Below are positions 18,059 through 29,100 of a stretch of DNA of 64,000 nt, piece after piece; positions within the stretch are counted from its first letter, which is position 1, and each line of letters begins with the position of its first letter. The notes below the pieces were generated by a model, which was given only the letters and a program-made list of their open reading frames with translations, was not told the origin of the DNA and searched no databases. Both the position numbers and the translations under genes were made by a program. Source of the stretch: Pleomorphomonas sp. JP5 (GTDB lineage Bacteria > Pseudomonadota > Alphaproteobacteria > Rhizobiales > Pleomorphomonadaceae); the NCBI RefSeq assembly GCF_023721815.1, contig NZ_JAMDLI010000008.1, forward strand, positions 1,177,206 through 1,241,205, in the 5' to 3' direction.

Positions 18059-18687
18059 CAGGCGATCGCTCCGTCGGACCAGCGGGCGCGCACCGGGTAG
18101 CGGGCGGACTCGAGCAGGTTGGCCGTCTCGTGCAGCGGCAGGCCGACCACCGAGGAATAGGAGCCGGACACCGAGGCGACGAAGGCGCCGGCGAAGCCCT
18201 GGACGGCATAGCCGCCTGCCTTGCCCTGCCACTCGCCGGAGGCAAGGTAGTCGGACATCTCGTGCGATGACAGGCGCTTGAAGCGGATGCGCGTCTCAAC
18301 CAGTTTTTCGCGGAGGCCGGACGGGGTGGCGAGCGCCAGCCCCGTGAAGACGCGATGGGTACGGCCCGAGAGCAATGCGATGCAGCCTTCGGCTTCGGCG
18401 AAGGTTTCGGCCTTCGGCAGGATGCGGCGACCGACGGCGACCACCGTGTCGGCGGCAAGCACCAGCACATCGCGGCCCGGATAGTCCTGCAGCGGTACAC
18501 GATGGGCGGCGACTTCCGCCTTGGCGCGGGCGAGGCGGCGGGCAAGACGGCGCGGAAGTTCGGCCCGGCCGGGCGTCTCGTCGATATCGGCCGGCAGCAG
18601 CAGATCGGGCGCGATGCCGAGCTGGTTGAGCAACGCCACACGGCGCGGGCTCGCGGATGCCAGAACCAGAACGGGACGATTGGTCAT
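18058..18687 (-). CDS. maf: Maf-family nucleotide pyrophosphatase
   Basis: House-cleaning nucleoside triphosphate pyrophosphatase (dTTP/UTP or m7GTP type) that removes non-canonical nucleotides and affects septum formation. The 209-residue product has the family motifs [16 protein letters not shown] (residues 7-22), [47 protein letters not shown] and [17 protein letters not shown] 18687 follows AAGGTGAG; an upstream ATG at 18723 lies in the intergenic stretch. The stop is coupled to the yacG start. Confidence 0.93.
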   Translation of the reverse strand: MTNRPVLVLASASPRRVALLNQLGIAPDLLLPADIDETPGRAELPRRLARRLARAKAEVAAHRVPLQDYPGRDVLVLAADTVVAVGRRILPKAETFAEAEGCIALLSGRTHRVFTGLALATPSGLREKLVETRIRFKRLSSHEMSDYLASGEWQGKAGGYAVQGFAGAFVASVSGSYSSVVGLPLHETANLLESARYPVRARWSDGAIA

Positions 18688-18766
18688 CGGCTCACCTTCG
18701 GTGGCTTGGAGACAGCCTCCCACACCCCGGATCGAGCCGGGGCGGCCCGCCGCCTCCCGTCGCCGC

Positions 18767-18985
18767 TCACTTGAAGCGATAGGTGATGCGGCCCTTGGTG
18801 AGGTCGTAGGGCGTCATTTCGACCAGCACCTTGTCACCAGCCAGGACGCGGATGCGGTTCTTGCGCATGCGGCCGGCCGTATGAGCGATGATTTCATGGT
18901 CGTTCTCGAGACGAACGCGGAAAGTCGCGTTGGGCAGAAGTTCCGAAACGACGCCTGGAAACTCCAGGACTTCTTCCTTGGTCAT
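18767..18985 (-). CDS. infA: translation initiation factor IF-1
   Basis: The 72-residue OB-fold initiation factor binds the ribosomal A site during 30S initiation. Start [20 protein letters not shown] and the conserved [20 protein letters not shown] and [18 protein letters not shown] segments are all present, and the length is exactly typical. It lies between the LMW phosphatase and maf in the conserved rhizobial order. Confidence 0.98.
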   Translation of the reverse strand: MTKEEVLEFPGVVSELLPNATFRVRLENDHEIIAHTAGRMRKNRIRVLAGDKVLVEMTPYDLTKGRITYRFK

Positions 18986-19118
18986 GCGGGCATTGATCCG
19001 TTTTCGGGAATTGGTGGCGGATAACTATCCGAAATGCGCTGCAAAATAAACTCCCCAGGCGGAAAAACGCCCAGAAAAGCGAGCCGATGGCTGGACCTAG
19101 CGTCCGGCACCGCTTCGA

Positions 19119-19634
19119 TCAGCCGTTCTCCGCCCTCGCCCCCTCCTCGCGCATGCCCTCCCGGCGCGGTTCGAAGGATGGCGACCAGCCGAGTCGCGCC
19201 TTGATGCGGGCCATGAGCTGGTCGCGAACGGCCCGATACTCGTCGAGAATGCGCTCGCGCGAGCCGGTGGCCAGCGTCGGATCCGCGGTGGGCCAGTATT
19301 CGGCCTCGACGGAATTGTAGCGCGTGTATTCGAGGGCCCGGTGGTAGGCGTCTGGAGCGAGCGAGATGATGAGGTCGAAGTTGCTGTCTTCGAGATCTTC
19401 GAAGGTCTGCGGCCGGTGATGGGAGATATCGAGGCCGATCTCATCCATAACGGTCACGGCGAAGGGATCGAGTTCGCCGCGGCGTGCACCGGCGGAATCG
19501 ACGAAGATCTTTCCGGGAAACAGATAACGTGCGATAGCCGCCGCCATGGGCGAGCGCACCGCGTTGAACGAACAGGCGAACAGCACCGCTCCGGGCTGCT
19601 TCACCTTCGCCTCTGTTTCCTCGTCGTCCGTCAT
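19119..19634 (-). CDS. low-molecular-weight protein tyrosine phosphatase family protein
   Basis: A 171-residue LMW-PTP/ArsC-like protein. The phosphate-binding loop CSFNAVRS gives Cys21 and Arg27 in the CX5R pattern, followed by PMAAAIARYLFPGKIFVDSAG. The acid residue is likely in the WPTADPT segment near 114. The protein has a charged C-terminal tail (PSFEPRREGMREEGARAE). The physiological substrate is unknown. Its position between UPF0262 and infA is conserved in Rhizobiales, where it is often labelled arsenate-reductase-like without an ars context. Confidence 0.88.
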   Translation of the reverse strand: MTDDEETEAKVKQPGAVLFACSFNAVRSPMAAAIARYLFPGKIFVDSAGARRGELDPFAVTVMDEIGLDISHHRPQTFEDLEDSNFDLIISLAPDAYHRALEYTRYNSVEAEYWPTADPTLATGSRERILDEYRAVRDQLMARIKARLGWSPSFEPRREGMREEGARAENG

Positions 19635-19672
19635 GAGCCTCCAACCACGTAGCCCGAGCGTCGCCTCTCGCC

Positions 19673-20158
19673 TCAGCCTTTCCAGCGCAGCACGGCTATC
19701 AGGGTGAAAAGTCGCCGGGCCGTCAGCTTGTCGATGACGATCTTGTCCGCCAGCTTGTCGATGAGAATCTGCGCACCTTCGTCGTGCAGCGCACGCCGCC
19801 CCATGTCGATGGCCTCGATCTGGCTCGGCGTCGACACCTTGATCGCCTCATAATAGCTGTCGCAGACAAGATAGTAGTCGCGGATGATGCGGCGAAAGGG
19901 CGTCAGGGACAGGATATGGGTGGTGACGGGCTCCCCGTCGGCGCGGAAAATCTGCAACACGAGCCGATTGGACACCAGCGACAGCCGGAGCACGAACTCG
20001 CCGCCCGGAAGCCCGACCGGCTCGAAGGAATTCTGCTCCAGGAGATCGAAGATCGCCACTTGCCGTTCATGATCGACCTCACGCGAGATCTGGCCGATCG
20101 AGGCGGCGTCAAGGGTTACCGATACGAGGCGCCCGGATATGCTGGCGGTGTCGGTCAC
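19673..20158 (-). CDS. UPF0262 family protein
   Basis: A 161-residue alphaproteobacterial protein of unknown function (UPF0262). Family segments seen: DHERQVAIFDLLEQNSFEP, LRLSLVSNRLVLQIF, LSLTPFRRIIRDYYLVCDSYYEAI and the C-terminal IDMGRRALHDEGAQIL...LTARRLFTLI. The start is GTG 20158 with CGGAGGA six bases upstream; a frame open to 20305 lacks a ribosome site and is unlike the family. In most Rhizobiales this gene directly follows hisD; here they are 4.4 kb apart. Confidence 0.9.
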   Translation of the reverse strand: MTDTASISGRLVSVTLDAASIGQISREVDHERQVAIFDLLEQNSFEPVGLPGGEFVLRLSLVSNRLVLQIFRADGEPVTTHILSLTPFRRIIRDYYLVCDSYYEAIKVSTPSQIEAIDMGRRALHDEGAQILIDKLADKIVIDKLTARRLFTLIAVLRWKG

Positions 20159-20376
20159 GACTGTCCTCCGCGTAGTGATTGTCGAGCCATAGCACGGTAG
20201 CCCCCTCCCACGAAGCCGGCAAAGGTCGACCCGGATAGGAGTTTTACGCATGCCTCGGCAGACCGGCCCAAGCCGGCCGAGATCTGGCCCAACGCCGCTT
20301 GACACCGGCCCCGCCTAGCAACACATAGCGGACGCGCGCCGGTTTTCCGGCCCCCATCATCCATAAGAGCGAGACC

Positions 20377-22233
20377 ATGACGCAAACGGAACGTCACAGC
20401 TTCGAGGCCGAAGTTTCCCGCCTGCTGCACCTCATGGTGCATTCCGTCTATTCCAACAAAGACATCTTTCTGCGCGAGCTGATCTCCAACGCCGCAGATG
20501 CCTGCGAGAAGCTCCGTTATCTCTCCATTGCCGAGCCGCAGCTCGCCGGCGAAGGCGGATTTGCCATCACGCTTTCCGCCGACAAGGATAAGAAGACGCT
20601 CACCGTCGCCGACAACGGTATCGGCATGAGCCACGACGAGCTCAAGGACAACCTCGGCACCATCGCCCGCTCGGGCACCCGCGCCTTCCTCAACGGCCTT
20701 GCCGACAAGGCCGAGGGACAGGCTCTGATCGGCCAGTTCGGCGTCGGTTTCTATTCCGCCTTCATGGTGGCGAGCCGCGTCCGCGTCGTCTCGCGCAAGG
20801 CCGGCAGCGAAGAGGCCTGGGCCTGGGAATCGGACGGCGCTGGCACCTTCGAGCTAACCGCCGTCGATCTCACTGATGCGCCGGCGCGCGGCACCGTGGT
20901 CGAACTGTTCCTCAACGACGACTCCCTCTCCTACGCCGAGGAGCACACGCTCGAACGCATCGTCCACGAGTATTCGGCGCACGTGCCGGTGCCGATCCGC
21001 TTCAACGGCGGCGAGGAGCCCCGCGAGCTGGCCGACGGCTCGGCCCTCTGGGTGAAGCCGAAGTCCGCCGTGACGGCCGACGAGTACAAGGAGTTCTATC
21101 ACCACGTCGCCACCGCCTGGGACGAGCCGGCGCTGACGCTGCACTACCGCGCCGAGGGGCGGCAGGAATACAACGTGCTGCTGTTCGTGCCGCGCGAAAA
21201 GCCGTTCGACCTGTTCGATCCCAGCCGCAAGGGCCGGGTGAAGCTTTATGTGCGGCGCGTGTTCATCACCGACGAGGCGGAGATCCTGCCAGCGTGGTTG
21301 CGCTTCGTGCGCGGCGTCATCGACAGCGAAGACCTGCCGCTCAACATGTCGCGCGAGATGCTGCAGAAGAACCCGGTGCTGGAAGCCATCGCCAAGGGCG
21401 TCACCGGCCGCGTGCTCTCCGAACTATCGAAGCTGACGGAGAGCGACGCCGACCTGTTCAACAAGGTTTGGGCTTCGTTCGGCGCGGTGATCAAGGAAGG
21501 CCTCTACGAGGCGCCGGAGCGCCGCGACGAGCTGTTCAAGGTCGTCCGCTTCAAGACCACCACCTCGGGTGACAACTGGCGGTCGCTGGCCGACGTGGTC
21601 AAGGACTTCAAGGAAAACCAGACGGCGATCTACTACGCCCTCGGTGAGGACGAAAAGCAGGTGCTCGCGTCGCCGCATCTTGAGGGCTACGCGGCGCGCG
21701 GCCTGGAAGTGTTGCTGCTGACCGATCCGGTCGACGCCTTCTGGGTACGCACAGCGCTGGGCTTCGAAGGCAAGCCCTTCAAGTCGGTGACCCAGGGCGA
21801 GGCCGATCTCGACGCCGTCAAGCCGATCGATGATGACAAGGACGAAAAGCCGGGCGCGGAGGTGGCCGGCCTGGTCGCCACGCTGAAGGACGCGCTGAAG
21901 GAAGACGTCGCCGACGTCCGCACGTCGGCCCGTCTTGCCACCAGCCCGGTCTGCCTCGTCGCCTCCGACTTCGGCCTCGACCGCATGACCGAGAAGCTGG
22001 TCGCGCGCCAGGAAGGCAAGTCCGCCCTCGGCAAGCCGGTGCTGGAACTCAACGCCGGACACAGCCTGATCAAGGCGCTGGCGGCCAAGGCGGCGGCCGG
22101 CGACACGGCGGCCGTAACGGCGGCGGCGCCGCTGCTTGTCGGGCAGGCGCGGATTCTCGACGGCGAGGCGCCGGCCGATCCAGCTGCATTTGCCGCATCG
22201 GTCGCATTGCTGCTTGAGAAGAGCCTCGTTTGA
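20377..22233 (+). CDS. htpG: molecular chaperone HtpG (Hsp90)
   Basis: ATP-dependent Hsp90 chaperone of 618 residues, of normal length. The N-terminal GHKL ATPase domain (about 1-215) has [31 protein letters not shown] and [14 protein letters not shown]. The middle domain (about 230-485) has [24 protein letters not shown] and [12 protein letters not shown]. The C-terminal dimerisation domain ends near [10 protein letters not shown]. It is the first of three genes lying between hisD and UPF0262. The upstream 218 bases hold its promoter, which was not resolved. Confidence 0.97.
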   Translation: MTQTERHSFEAEVSRLLHLMVHSVYSNKDIFLRELISNAADACEKLRYLSIAEPQLAGEGGFAITLSADKDKKTLTVADNGIGMSHDELKDNLGTIARSGTRAFLNGLADKAEGQALIGQFGVGFYSAFMVASRVRVVSRKAGSEEAWAWESDGAGTFELTAVDLTDAPARGTVVELFLNDDSLSYAEEHTLERIVHEYSAHVPVPIRFNGGEEPRELADGSALWVKPKSAVTADEYKEFYHHVATAWDEPALTLHYRAEGRQEYNVLLFVPREKPFDLFDPSRKGRVKLYVRRVFITDEAEILPAWLRFVRGVIDSEDLPLNMSREMLQKNPVLEAIAKGVTGRVLSELSKLTESDADLFNKVWASFGAVIKEGLYEAPERRDELFKVVRFKTTTSGDNWRSLADVVKDFKENQTAIYYALGEDEKQVLASPHLEGYAARGLEVLLLTDPVDAFWVRTALGFEGKPFKSVTQGEADLDAVKPIDDDKDEKPGAEVAGLVATLKDALKEDVADVRTSARLATSPVCLVASDFGLDRMTEKLVARQEGKSALGKPVLELNAGHSLIKALAAKAAAGDTAAVTAAAPLLVGQARILDGEAPADPAAFAASVALLLEKSLV

Positions 22234-22241
22234 CACACATT

Positions 22242-22275
22242 CCTGGGGCGGGAAGGAACACCTTTCCGCCCCAGG
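22242..22275 (+). terminator. long hairpin after htpG
   Basis: A 15-base arm starting CCTGGGGCGG (22242-22256) pairs with 22261-22275 with one G-U pair around a four-base AACA loop, nine bases past the htpG stop. The following bases AAACC are not a T-tract, so it may act as a Rho-assisted terminator or as 3' end protection. Confidence 0.55.
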
Positions 22276-22460
22276 AAACCTGGACCTGTCGGCCGAGTTG
22301 GGTGGCTTTGTTCTCGGTCTCTCTGCCAGAAAATCAGCGAGAACTCGACAAACAAAACCAAGAAATCAGGAAGTATTTTCCGCCACTCGAAATCCGAAAT
22401 TGTTCTTTAACAAAGCAAGCATCTAATACCATTCCGACGCATTTTGCCTCGGGGGTATTC

Positions 22461-24143
22461 ATGACTATTTCCCTCAAGACTTCGCTGATGGCGACTATTG
22501 TCGCGCTTCTGCTGATGACTTGCGGCCTTGGATGGGTCGCCGTCTCGCAGTTGTCGGCCGCCAACGAGCGGATCAGCGAGTTCGCCGATCACAAGCTGCC
22601 CCTGGTCAGAAGCCTCGGAGAGATCCGCTATTCGATGACGCGCCTGCGCGTCCGCTCGGCCCGCCTCGCCCAGATCACCGATGCCGGCGAGCGCCAGAAG
22701 GCCAAGGATCTGGCCGACAAGTCGGTGAAAGAGGTCGACAAGGCCGTCGCCGAATACGCCAGCCTGATTGCCGACCTGCCAAAACAGCAGGAGGTGCTGG
22801 CGACCTTCAAGGCGAACTGGCCGACCTATGTCGCGATGCACAACGACATCTACCAGAAGATGGTCGAAGGCAAGGGAGACGACGCTTCGACCATCCTCAA
22901 CAGTACGTCGCAGCCGCCGTTCAATGCCGTCATCGCTGCGCTTCAGTCGGGCATAGATCAGGTCAATGCCGACACGGCCGTCGCCCAGGCCGAAGCCGTC
23001 GCCGACTATCGGAGCGCCTTCATTCTCACGGCCGGCACCATCACGGCAGGCATCCTCCTGGCGCTCGGCGCGTTGGCCTTCGTCTTCTACGGCGTGGTGC
23101 GCCCGCTGCACCGGATTACCGGGGCGATGGGTGAAGTGGCCGGCGGCAACCTCTCCGCCACCATTCCCCACGCGGATGCCAGGAACGAGATCGGCAAGAT
23201 GGCCGCCACGCTGAAGGTGTTCCGCGATGGCCTGATGGAAACGGAACGACTGCGGCTCGAAAGCGCCGAGGCAGAGGCGCGCAATCGTGAGCGGCTCATC
23301 TCCGAACGCGCCGCCATCGCCGACCGCTTCGAGGTGGCCATGGGCGCGCTGGCCGAGGGCTTCGTCCACTCGTCGAGCGAGGTCGCCGACGCCGCCCGCA
23401 ACCTCTCCTCGACCGCCGAGGAGACCAGCCGGCAGGCCCAGGCCGTTGCCGGAGCCGCCGAGACCGCGTCGGAGAACGTACAGACGGTGGCCGCCGGCAC
23501 CGAGGAGCTGTCGGCTTCGGTTCGCGAGATCACCACGCAGGTGACGCGATCGGCGGATATCGCCCGCTCGGCCGCCGGCGAAGCCAAGCGTTCGAGCGAG
23601 AACGTCAAGGCGCTGTCGGCCTCGGCGCAGGGTATCGGCGAGGTGGTCGAACTGATCCGGGCGATCGCCGAGCAGACCAACCTCCTTGCCCTCAACGCCA
23701 CCATCGAGGCGGCCCGCGCCGGCGAGATGGGCAAGGGCTTTGCCGTCGTCGCCTCGGAAGTCAAGAACCTCGCCGGCCAGACCGCCAAAGCCACCGAGGA
23801 GATCGCCAGCAAGATCCAGGAGATGCAGACGGCGACATCCGTCACCGTCGACAGCATCTCGCTGATCGTCTCGACCATCGGCACCATTCAGGGTGTCACC
23901 GAGTCGATTGCCGGCGCAGTCGAGGAGCAAGGCGCGGCGACGGCGGAGATCGCCGGCAACACCCACAAGGCCGCCAACGGTGCAAGCGACGTGACCGAGA
24001 ATATCGTTGGCGTGGGCACGGCAGCCGAGATGACGGGGTCGGCGGCAACGCAGCTGATGTCGCTATCCGAAGCGCTGCAAACGCAGGCCTCCAGTCTGAA
24101 GGGCGAGGTTGCCAGCTTCGTGGAAAACCTCAGGACGGCCTGA
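22461..24143 (+). CDS. methyl-accepting chemotaxis protein
   Basis: A 560-residue transmembrane chemoreceptor. TM1 spans about residues 9-30, a helical periplasmic ligand domain of the four-helix-bundle type runs 31-183, TM2 186-210 and HAMP 211-263. The cytoplasmic signalling domain runs from about 310 to the end, with the hairpin tip [20 protein letters not shown] and [15 protein letters not shown]. No C-terminal CheR-tethering pentapeptide is visible. ATG 22461 begins the first transmembrane helix; an open frame from 22230 would add an unrelated segment that includes the htpG hairpin. The ligand is unknown. Confidence 0.93.
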   Translation: MTISLKTSLMATIVALLLMTCGLGWVAVSQLSAANERISEFADHKLPLVRSLGEIRYSMTRLRVRSARLAQITDAGERQKAKDLADKSVKEVDKAVAEYASLIADLPKQQEVLATFKANWPTYVAMHNDIYQKMVEGKGDDASTILNSTSQPPFNAVIAALQSGIDQVNADTAVAQAEAVADYRSAFILTAGTITAGILLALGALAFVFYGVVRPLHRITGAMGEVAGGNLSATIPHADARNEIGKMAATLKVFRDGLMETERLRLESAEAEARNRERLISERAAIADRFEVAMGALAEGFVHSSSEVADAARNLSSTAEETSRQAQAVAGAAETASENVQTVAAGTEELSASVREITTQVTRSADIARSAAGEAKRSSENVKALSASAQGIGEVVELIRAIAEQTNLLALNATIEAARAGEMGKGFAVVASEVKNLAGQTAKATEEIASKIQEMQTATSVTVDSISLIVSTIGTIQGVTESIAGAVEEQGAATAEIAGNTHKAANGASDVTENIVGVGTAAEMTGSAATQLMSLSEALQTQASSLKGEVASFVENLRTA

Positions 24144-24167
24144 ACGGTCACAAAAGATCCGATCAAG

Positions 24168-24196
24168 ATGCGCGGTCCCGGCCGCGCATTTTTCTT
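24168..24196 (+). terminator. rho-independent terminator of the chemoreceptor gene
   Basis: ATGCGCGG (24168-24175) pairs with CCGCGCAT (24182-24189) around TCCCGG, followed by TTTTCTT. It begins 25 bases after the stop. Confidence 0.9.
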
Positions 24197-24289
24197 GAGA
24201 TTCTCGCACTTTGGCGCGTTGCCGGCCGTGCCTGCGAGGTCTACGCTTCCTCCGCGGACGGATAATCCGTGGGAATAAAGGAGCGCGCC

Positions 24290-24514
24290 ATGATCAAGAA
24301 CGTCGGCTCGACCGATCGCCTCGTTCGGCTAATCGCCGGGCTCATCCTTCTCATCGTCGCGGTGCCATCGCTCGCCGGCATGGCCTTCATGGGGCTCGGC
24401 GGCTGGGCATGGCTCGTCGGCCTTGTCGGTATCGTCCTGGTGGCGACCGCGCTCTTGAACTTCTGCCCGGCCTACACCCTCATCGGCGTCAACACCTGCA
24501 AGACCGACAAGTAG
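24290..24514 (+). CDS. DUF2892 small inner-membrane protein
   Basis: A 74-residue protein with two hydrophobic helices (about residues 13-32 and 37-60), matching DUF2892 (YgaP membrane-domain-like). The typical ending NFCPAYTLIGVNTCK contributes two cysteines. AAAGGAG upstream sets ATG 24290; the ATG-like start at 24269 overlaps that ribosome site. Function is unknown; relatives are sometimes fused to rhodanese domains. It is convergent with hisD, with four bases between the stops. Confidence 0.85.
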   Translation: MIKNVGSTDRLVRLIAGLILLIVAVPSLAGMAFMGLGGWAWLVGLVGIVLVATALLNFCPAYTLIGVNTCKTDK

Positions 24515-24518
24515 TCGA

Positions 24519-25808
24519 TCACTCCAGCCTGATCGACACGCTACGCGCATGTCCGCCGAGGCCTTCCACCTCGGCGAGCGTGATGGCGGCTGGACCGATC
24601 CGCTTCAGAGCGGCGGGCGGGACCTTGAGGATCGATGTGCGCTTCATGAAGTCGAGCACACCGAGCCCCGAGGAGAAGCGGGCCGAACGGGCGGTCGGCA
24701 ACACGTGGTTGGAGCCGCCGACATAGTCGCCGACCGCTTCCGGCGTGTGATGCCCGACGAAAACCGCGCCGGCGTTGCGCACGCGGGCGAGCATGGCCTC
24801 GGGATCCGCGACGGCGAGCTCAAGATGCTCGGGGGCGACGCGATCGCTGAGCGGCACGGCCTGATCAAGCGACCCGACCAGGATGACGGCGCCGTAGTCG
24901 CGCCAGGATTCGGCGGCGATACCACCGCGCGGCAGTGCCGCGAGCTGACGCTCCACCGCCTGTTCCACTGCGTCGGCCAGCGCCGCGTCGTCGGTGATCA
25001 GAATAGACTGCGCCGCCTTGTCATGCTCGGCCTGTGCGAGAAGATCGGCGGCCAGCCAATCGGGATCGTTGTCGCGGTCGGCGATGATCAGCACTTCCGA
25101 CGGACCGGCGATCATGTCGATGCCGACGATGCCGAATACGCGGCGCTTGGCGGCGGCGACATAGGCGTTGCCAGGACCGACGATCTTGGCCACCGGCCGG
25201 ATCGTCTCGGTGCCGTAGGCAAGCGACGCCACAGCCTGTGCGCCGCCGATCCGGTAGACCTCGTCGACACCGGCGAGGCGGGCCGCTGCCAGCACCAGCG
25301 GATTGACCTCGCCACCGGGCGTTGGCACCACCATGACCAGACGATCGACGCCGGCCACCTTGGCCGGCACGGCGTTCATCAGCACGCTCGACGGATAGCT
25401 CGCCGTGCCGCCCGGCACGTAGAGACCGACGGCCTCGACGGCCGTCCAGACCGAGCCCAGCTCGACGCCGATGGCATCGGTATAGCGATCGTTTCCAGGT
25501 TTCTGACGGGCGTGGTGGCTCTCGATGCGATCACGAGCGAGCTTCAGCGCTTCCATCACCTCGGGCTTGACCAGTGCCACGGCCGCGTCGATCTCCGCCT
25601 CGGAAACGCGGAGGCCCGAGGCTCGGCTGTCGAAGCGGTCGAGCTTCTGCGTCCAGTCGTGCAGCGCGGTATCGCCGCGGGCGCGCACGTCGGCGATGAT
25701 GTCGGCGACGACGGTATCGACGTCGGCCGACACTTCGCGCTTGGTGGTCAGGAAGGCGGAAAAGCGGGCCTCGAAATCGGGCGCGCGGTCATCGAGGCGT
25801 ATCGCCAC
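24519..25808 (-). CDS. hisD: histidinol dehydrogenase
   Basis: Zinc-dependent NAD+ enzyme performing the last two oxidations of histidine biosynthesis. The 429-residue product has GLYVPGGTASYPSSVLMN, GGAQAVASLAYGTE, IVGPGNAYVAAAKR, GIDMIAGPSEVLI, DLLAQAEHD with the zinc ligands, and the C-terminal TSILKVPPAAL. The start is GTG 25808 with CTGGAGAG upstream; the frame is open further but has no family match there. It follows the DUF2948 gene at 35 bases, so the two are likely cotranscribed. Confidence 0.97.
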   Translation of the reverse strand: MAIRLDDRAPDFEARFSAFLTTKREVSADVDTVVADIIADVRARGDTALHDWTQKLDRFDSRASGLRVSEAEIDAAVALVKPEVMEALKLARDRIESHHARQKPGNDRYTDAIGVELGSVWTAVEAVGLYVPGGTASYPSSVLMNAVPAKVAGVDRLVMVVPTPGGEVNPLVLAAARLAGVDEVYRIGGAQAVASLAYGTETIRPVAKIVGPGNAYVAAAKRRVFGIVGIDMIAGPSEVLIIADRDNDPDWLAADLLAQAEHDKAAQSILITDDAALADAVEQAVERQLAALPRGGIAAESWRDYGAVILVGSLDQAVPLSDRVAPEHLELAVADPEAMLARVRNAGAVFVGHHTPEAVGDYVGGSNHVLPTARSARFSSGLGVLDFMKRTSILKVPPAALKRIGPAAITLAEVEGLGGHARSVSIRLE

Positions 25809-25843
25809 GGGTCTCTCCAGCGAAAAACGAAAGGATCGGGCAG

Positions 25844-26275
25844 TCAGTTGAGATCGTGGACGGGTTGATGCTCGGTGGCCCAGGCCGCTCCGAGATCGGT
25901 CAGGCTTGCCTCGATGCATTCGACGTCGAGGCGCATCGAGCCGCCGCCGGCAAACTCGAGAAAGATCCGCCCCGAAGGGTCATCGTCCTGCCCCTCGAAG
26001 CGAATGGTGAGCAAGCTGACGATGGCATCGGGAAAATCGCGCCGGATATGGGCCGACTTGACCACCTCGACGCGGGCAAAATGTAGCAGCGTGCGCCGTC
26101 GTTCCTTGCTGCGGCTGCCGGCCTTCTCCCAGGCAAAGCGATTGAGCTCCAACGTGAGGCGATGCTCGGCCGGCCGCCAGACGATGTCGCCGACCTTGCC
26201 GACGGCATCCTGCGCGTGGGCGGCAATCACCTTGAGATCCTCGGCGTCGAGAGCCGCGAGTTTCAGCATATCCAT
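25844..26275 (-). CDS. DUF2948 family protein
   Basis: A 143-residue protein of the DUF2948 family, found next to hisD and murA in Rhizobiales and of unknown function. Visible segments are MLKLAALDAEDLKVIAAHAQDAVGKVGDI, ELNRFAWE, RRRTLLHFARVEVV, LLTIRFEGQDDDPSG and the C-terminal GGSMRLDVECIEASLTDLG. ATG 26275 has AGGAG upstream; a second ATG two codons later is possible. It is the first gene of the pair with hisD. Confidence 0.87.
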   Translation of the reverse strand: MDMLKLAALDAEDLKVIAAHAQDAVGKVGDIVWRPAEHRLTLELNRFAWEKAGSRSKERRRTLLHFARVEVVKSAHIRRDFPDAIVSLLTIRFEGQDDDPSGRIFLEFAGGGSMRLDVECIEASLTDLGAAWATEHQPVHDLN

Positions 26276-26449
26276 GGAGGGTTGTCCGCTCCTGTCAGGG
26301 CGGCGGGATGCAAGAAGAAACTCGCCCCGCCAAGGTTGCCTTGAGATAGGGCGTATGCCCCGGCGAAGCAAGGCTTTGCCGCCTTGGGGCCGGGGAGAAA
26401 GCTGGCAAGAGCCGATCGGCGCGCCACCGGCCGCCCGGGTTGGCGACCG

Positions 26450-26890
26450 TCACGGCGTCAACTTGTAGACCACCATGCCGCTTGCCTGCGCAAAGTCGTC
26501 GTAAAGCCGGCGTGCGGGATTGTCCTCACGGGCATGCCAATAGAGCCTGTCCCATCCCCTCGCCTTGGCCAGCGCGCGGATGTCCTCGATCAGGGCCCGG
26601 CCCGCGCCGCGCCCTCGGCTTTCGGGGCCGACGTAGAGATCCTCGAGATAGCAATGCGGCGTCAGCGCCCAGCTCCCCTCGTGCAGGAGGCAGACCGCGA
26701 AACCGACAACGGCGCCATCGACCTCGGCGAGGCGACAGAAAACGGGACTCGCCGGATCGAGAATGCGCGCCCACGTGTGCGCCGTCACCTCATCCGGGAC
26801 CGTAGAGTCGAGATGGGAAAGGTAGCCCGCCCAAAGACGCCGCCAGGCGCCCTCATCACTGGCCTCGGCTTCTCGGATCACGATCGCCAT
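26450..26890 (-). CDS. GNAT-family N-acetyltransferase
   Basis: A 146-residue acetyltransferase with the GNAT fold. The acetyl-CoA loop is YVGPESRGRGAGRALIEDIRALA near residues 85-107, preceded by the YLEDLYV strand and followed by YWHAREDNPARRLYDDFA typical of amine or amino-acid acetylating subfamilies. ATG 26890 lies five bases past the murA stop, so translation is probably coupled to murA. The acceptor substrate is unknown. It is an extra gene relative to the core murA-DUF2948-hisD order. Confidence 0.88.
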   Translation of the reverse strand: MAIVIREAEASDEGAWRRLWAGYLSHLDSTVPDEVTAHTWARILDPASPVFCRLAEVDGAVVGFAVCLLHEGSWALTPHCYLEDLYVGPESRGRGAGRALIEDIRALAKARGWDRLYWHAREDNPARRLYDDFAQASGMVVYKLTP

Positions 26891-26895
26891 GACGG

Positions 26896-28185
<1,290 letters not shown>

Positions 28186-28245
28186 CTTCACCTCTGGCCG
28201 GCAAGGCCGGCAAATGTCGTGTCGGACGCAACGCGCGCCGAAGTG

Positions 28246-28452
28246 CTACTCGGACCCGGCCGGCTTGTCGCCACCATCCTGTCGCGCCGCCGCGAGACCG
28301 GCGCGTTGGTCGACCTCACCGGCACGGCGGCCACGCGCCTGCGCCTTGCGCTTCATGAGATTCTCGCGCAAAGCCTCGGCGAGTCGTCGTTCCCGCTCCG
28401 CCTTGGCGTCGCGCCCCGCGCCGCCCTTTGCCGTACCTTCGTCGCCCGCCAT
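28246..28452 (-). CDS. small charged conserved protein upstream of murA
   Basis: A 68-residue highly charged protein. Its core ERERRLAEALRENLMKRKAQAR resembles short rhizobial proteins of unknown function ending in LKRRKAQARxR. It would be a single amphipathic helix with a Gly/Ala-rich head. It ends 60 bases before murA on the same strand, so it may share the murA transcript. The ribosome site is weak. It could be spurious, but the helix motif and position favour a real gene. Confidence 0.55.
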   Translation of the reverse strand: MAGDEGTAKGGAGRDAKAERERRLAEALRENLMKRKAQARGRRAGEVDQRAGLAAARQDGGDKPAGSE

Positions 28453-28680
28453 GATGCCGCGCCGCCCCTTTCCGGCCTTCCTTGCGATCCTTTTCTCTGC
28501 CTTTCAAGGGATTTTGTCGGCAAACCCGGCTTTTCCCGCGACGAAGGCTCCACACGCTCCAACAGAGGCGTTGTTTAGCAGTCGATTTCCTCTTCTATGG
28601 GGTTGCGTGGTGGGCAGAACTATGGCAGGAGAACGCCCGTCGCCGACGATCGGTCGAAAGGCCAACTGGCCGACAAAGAT

Positions 28681-28871
<191 letters not shown>

Positions 28872-28896
28872 CCTAGCGTGCAGCGTGCTTTTAGCA

Positions 28897-28942
28897 CGCA
28901 CCTAGCACACCGACGCAGCACAGTAATCCGCTGGTGGCGACC
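28897..28942 (+). repeat. copy 1 of a 46-bp integrase-upstream repeat
   Basis: Matches 31195-31240, the sequence directly before the integrase ATG, with three mismatches in 46 bases. Here no integrase follows. It suggests that this is the end of a related element whose integrase was lost or displaced. The rest of 28943-29100 holds nothing I can assign. Confidence 0.75.
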
Positions 28943-29100
28943 TGCCGAGCTATGTATACTCGTGTTTTTACGGAGAGACGGAACCGTCTCGGAAGCGCCA
29001 CATCTCGGGTTGTGAATTGGGCCATCGAACTGTACGCCCGTAGCCCCGGCTGCAAGCCAGACTCTCACTACACGTCTACAGACAGCAGTAACGACCCAAC

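Noticed and set aside
22230-22460. N-terminal extension of the chemoreceptor
   Set aside because: The extension translates the htpG 3' hairpin and an AT-rich spacer; the first membrane helix expected at the N-terminus begins right after ATG 22461.
24549-25868. 439-codon open frame on plus
   Set aside because: It is antisense to hisD, which is full length with all family motifs.
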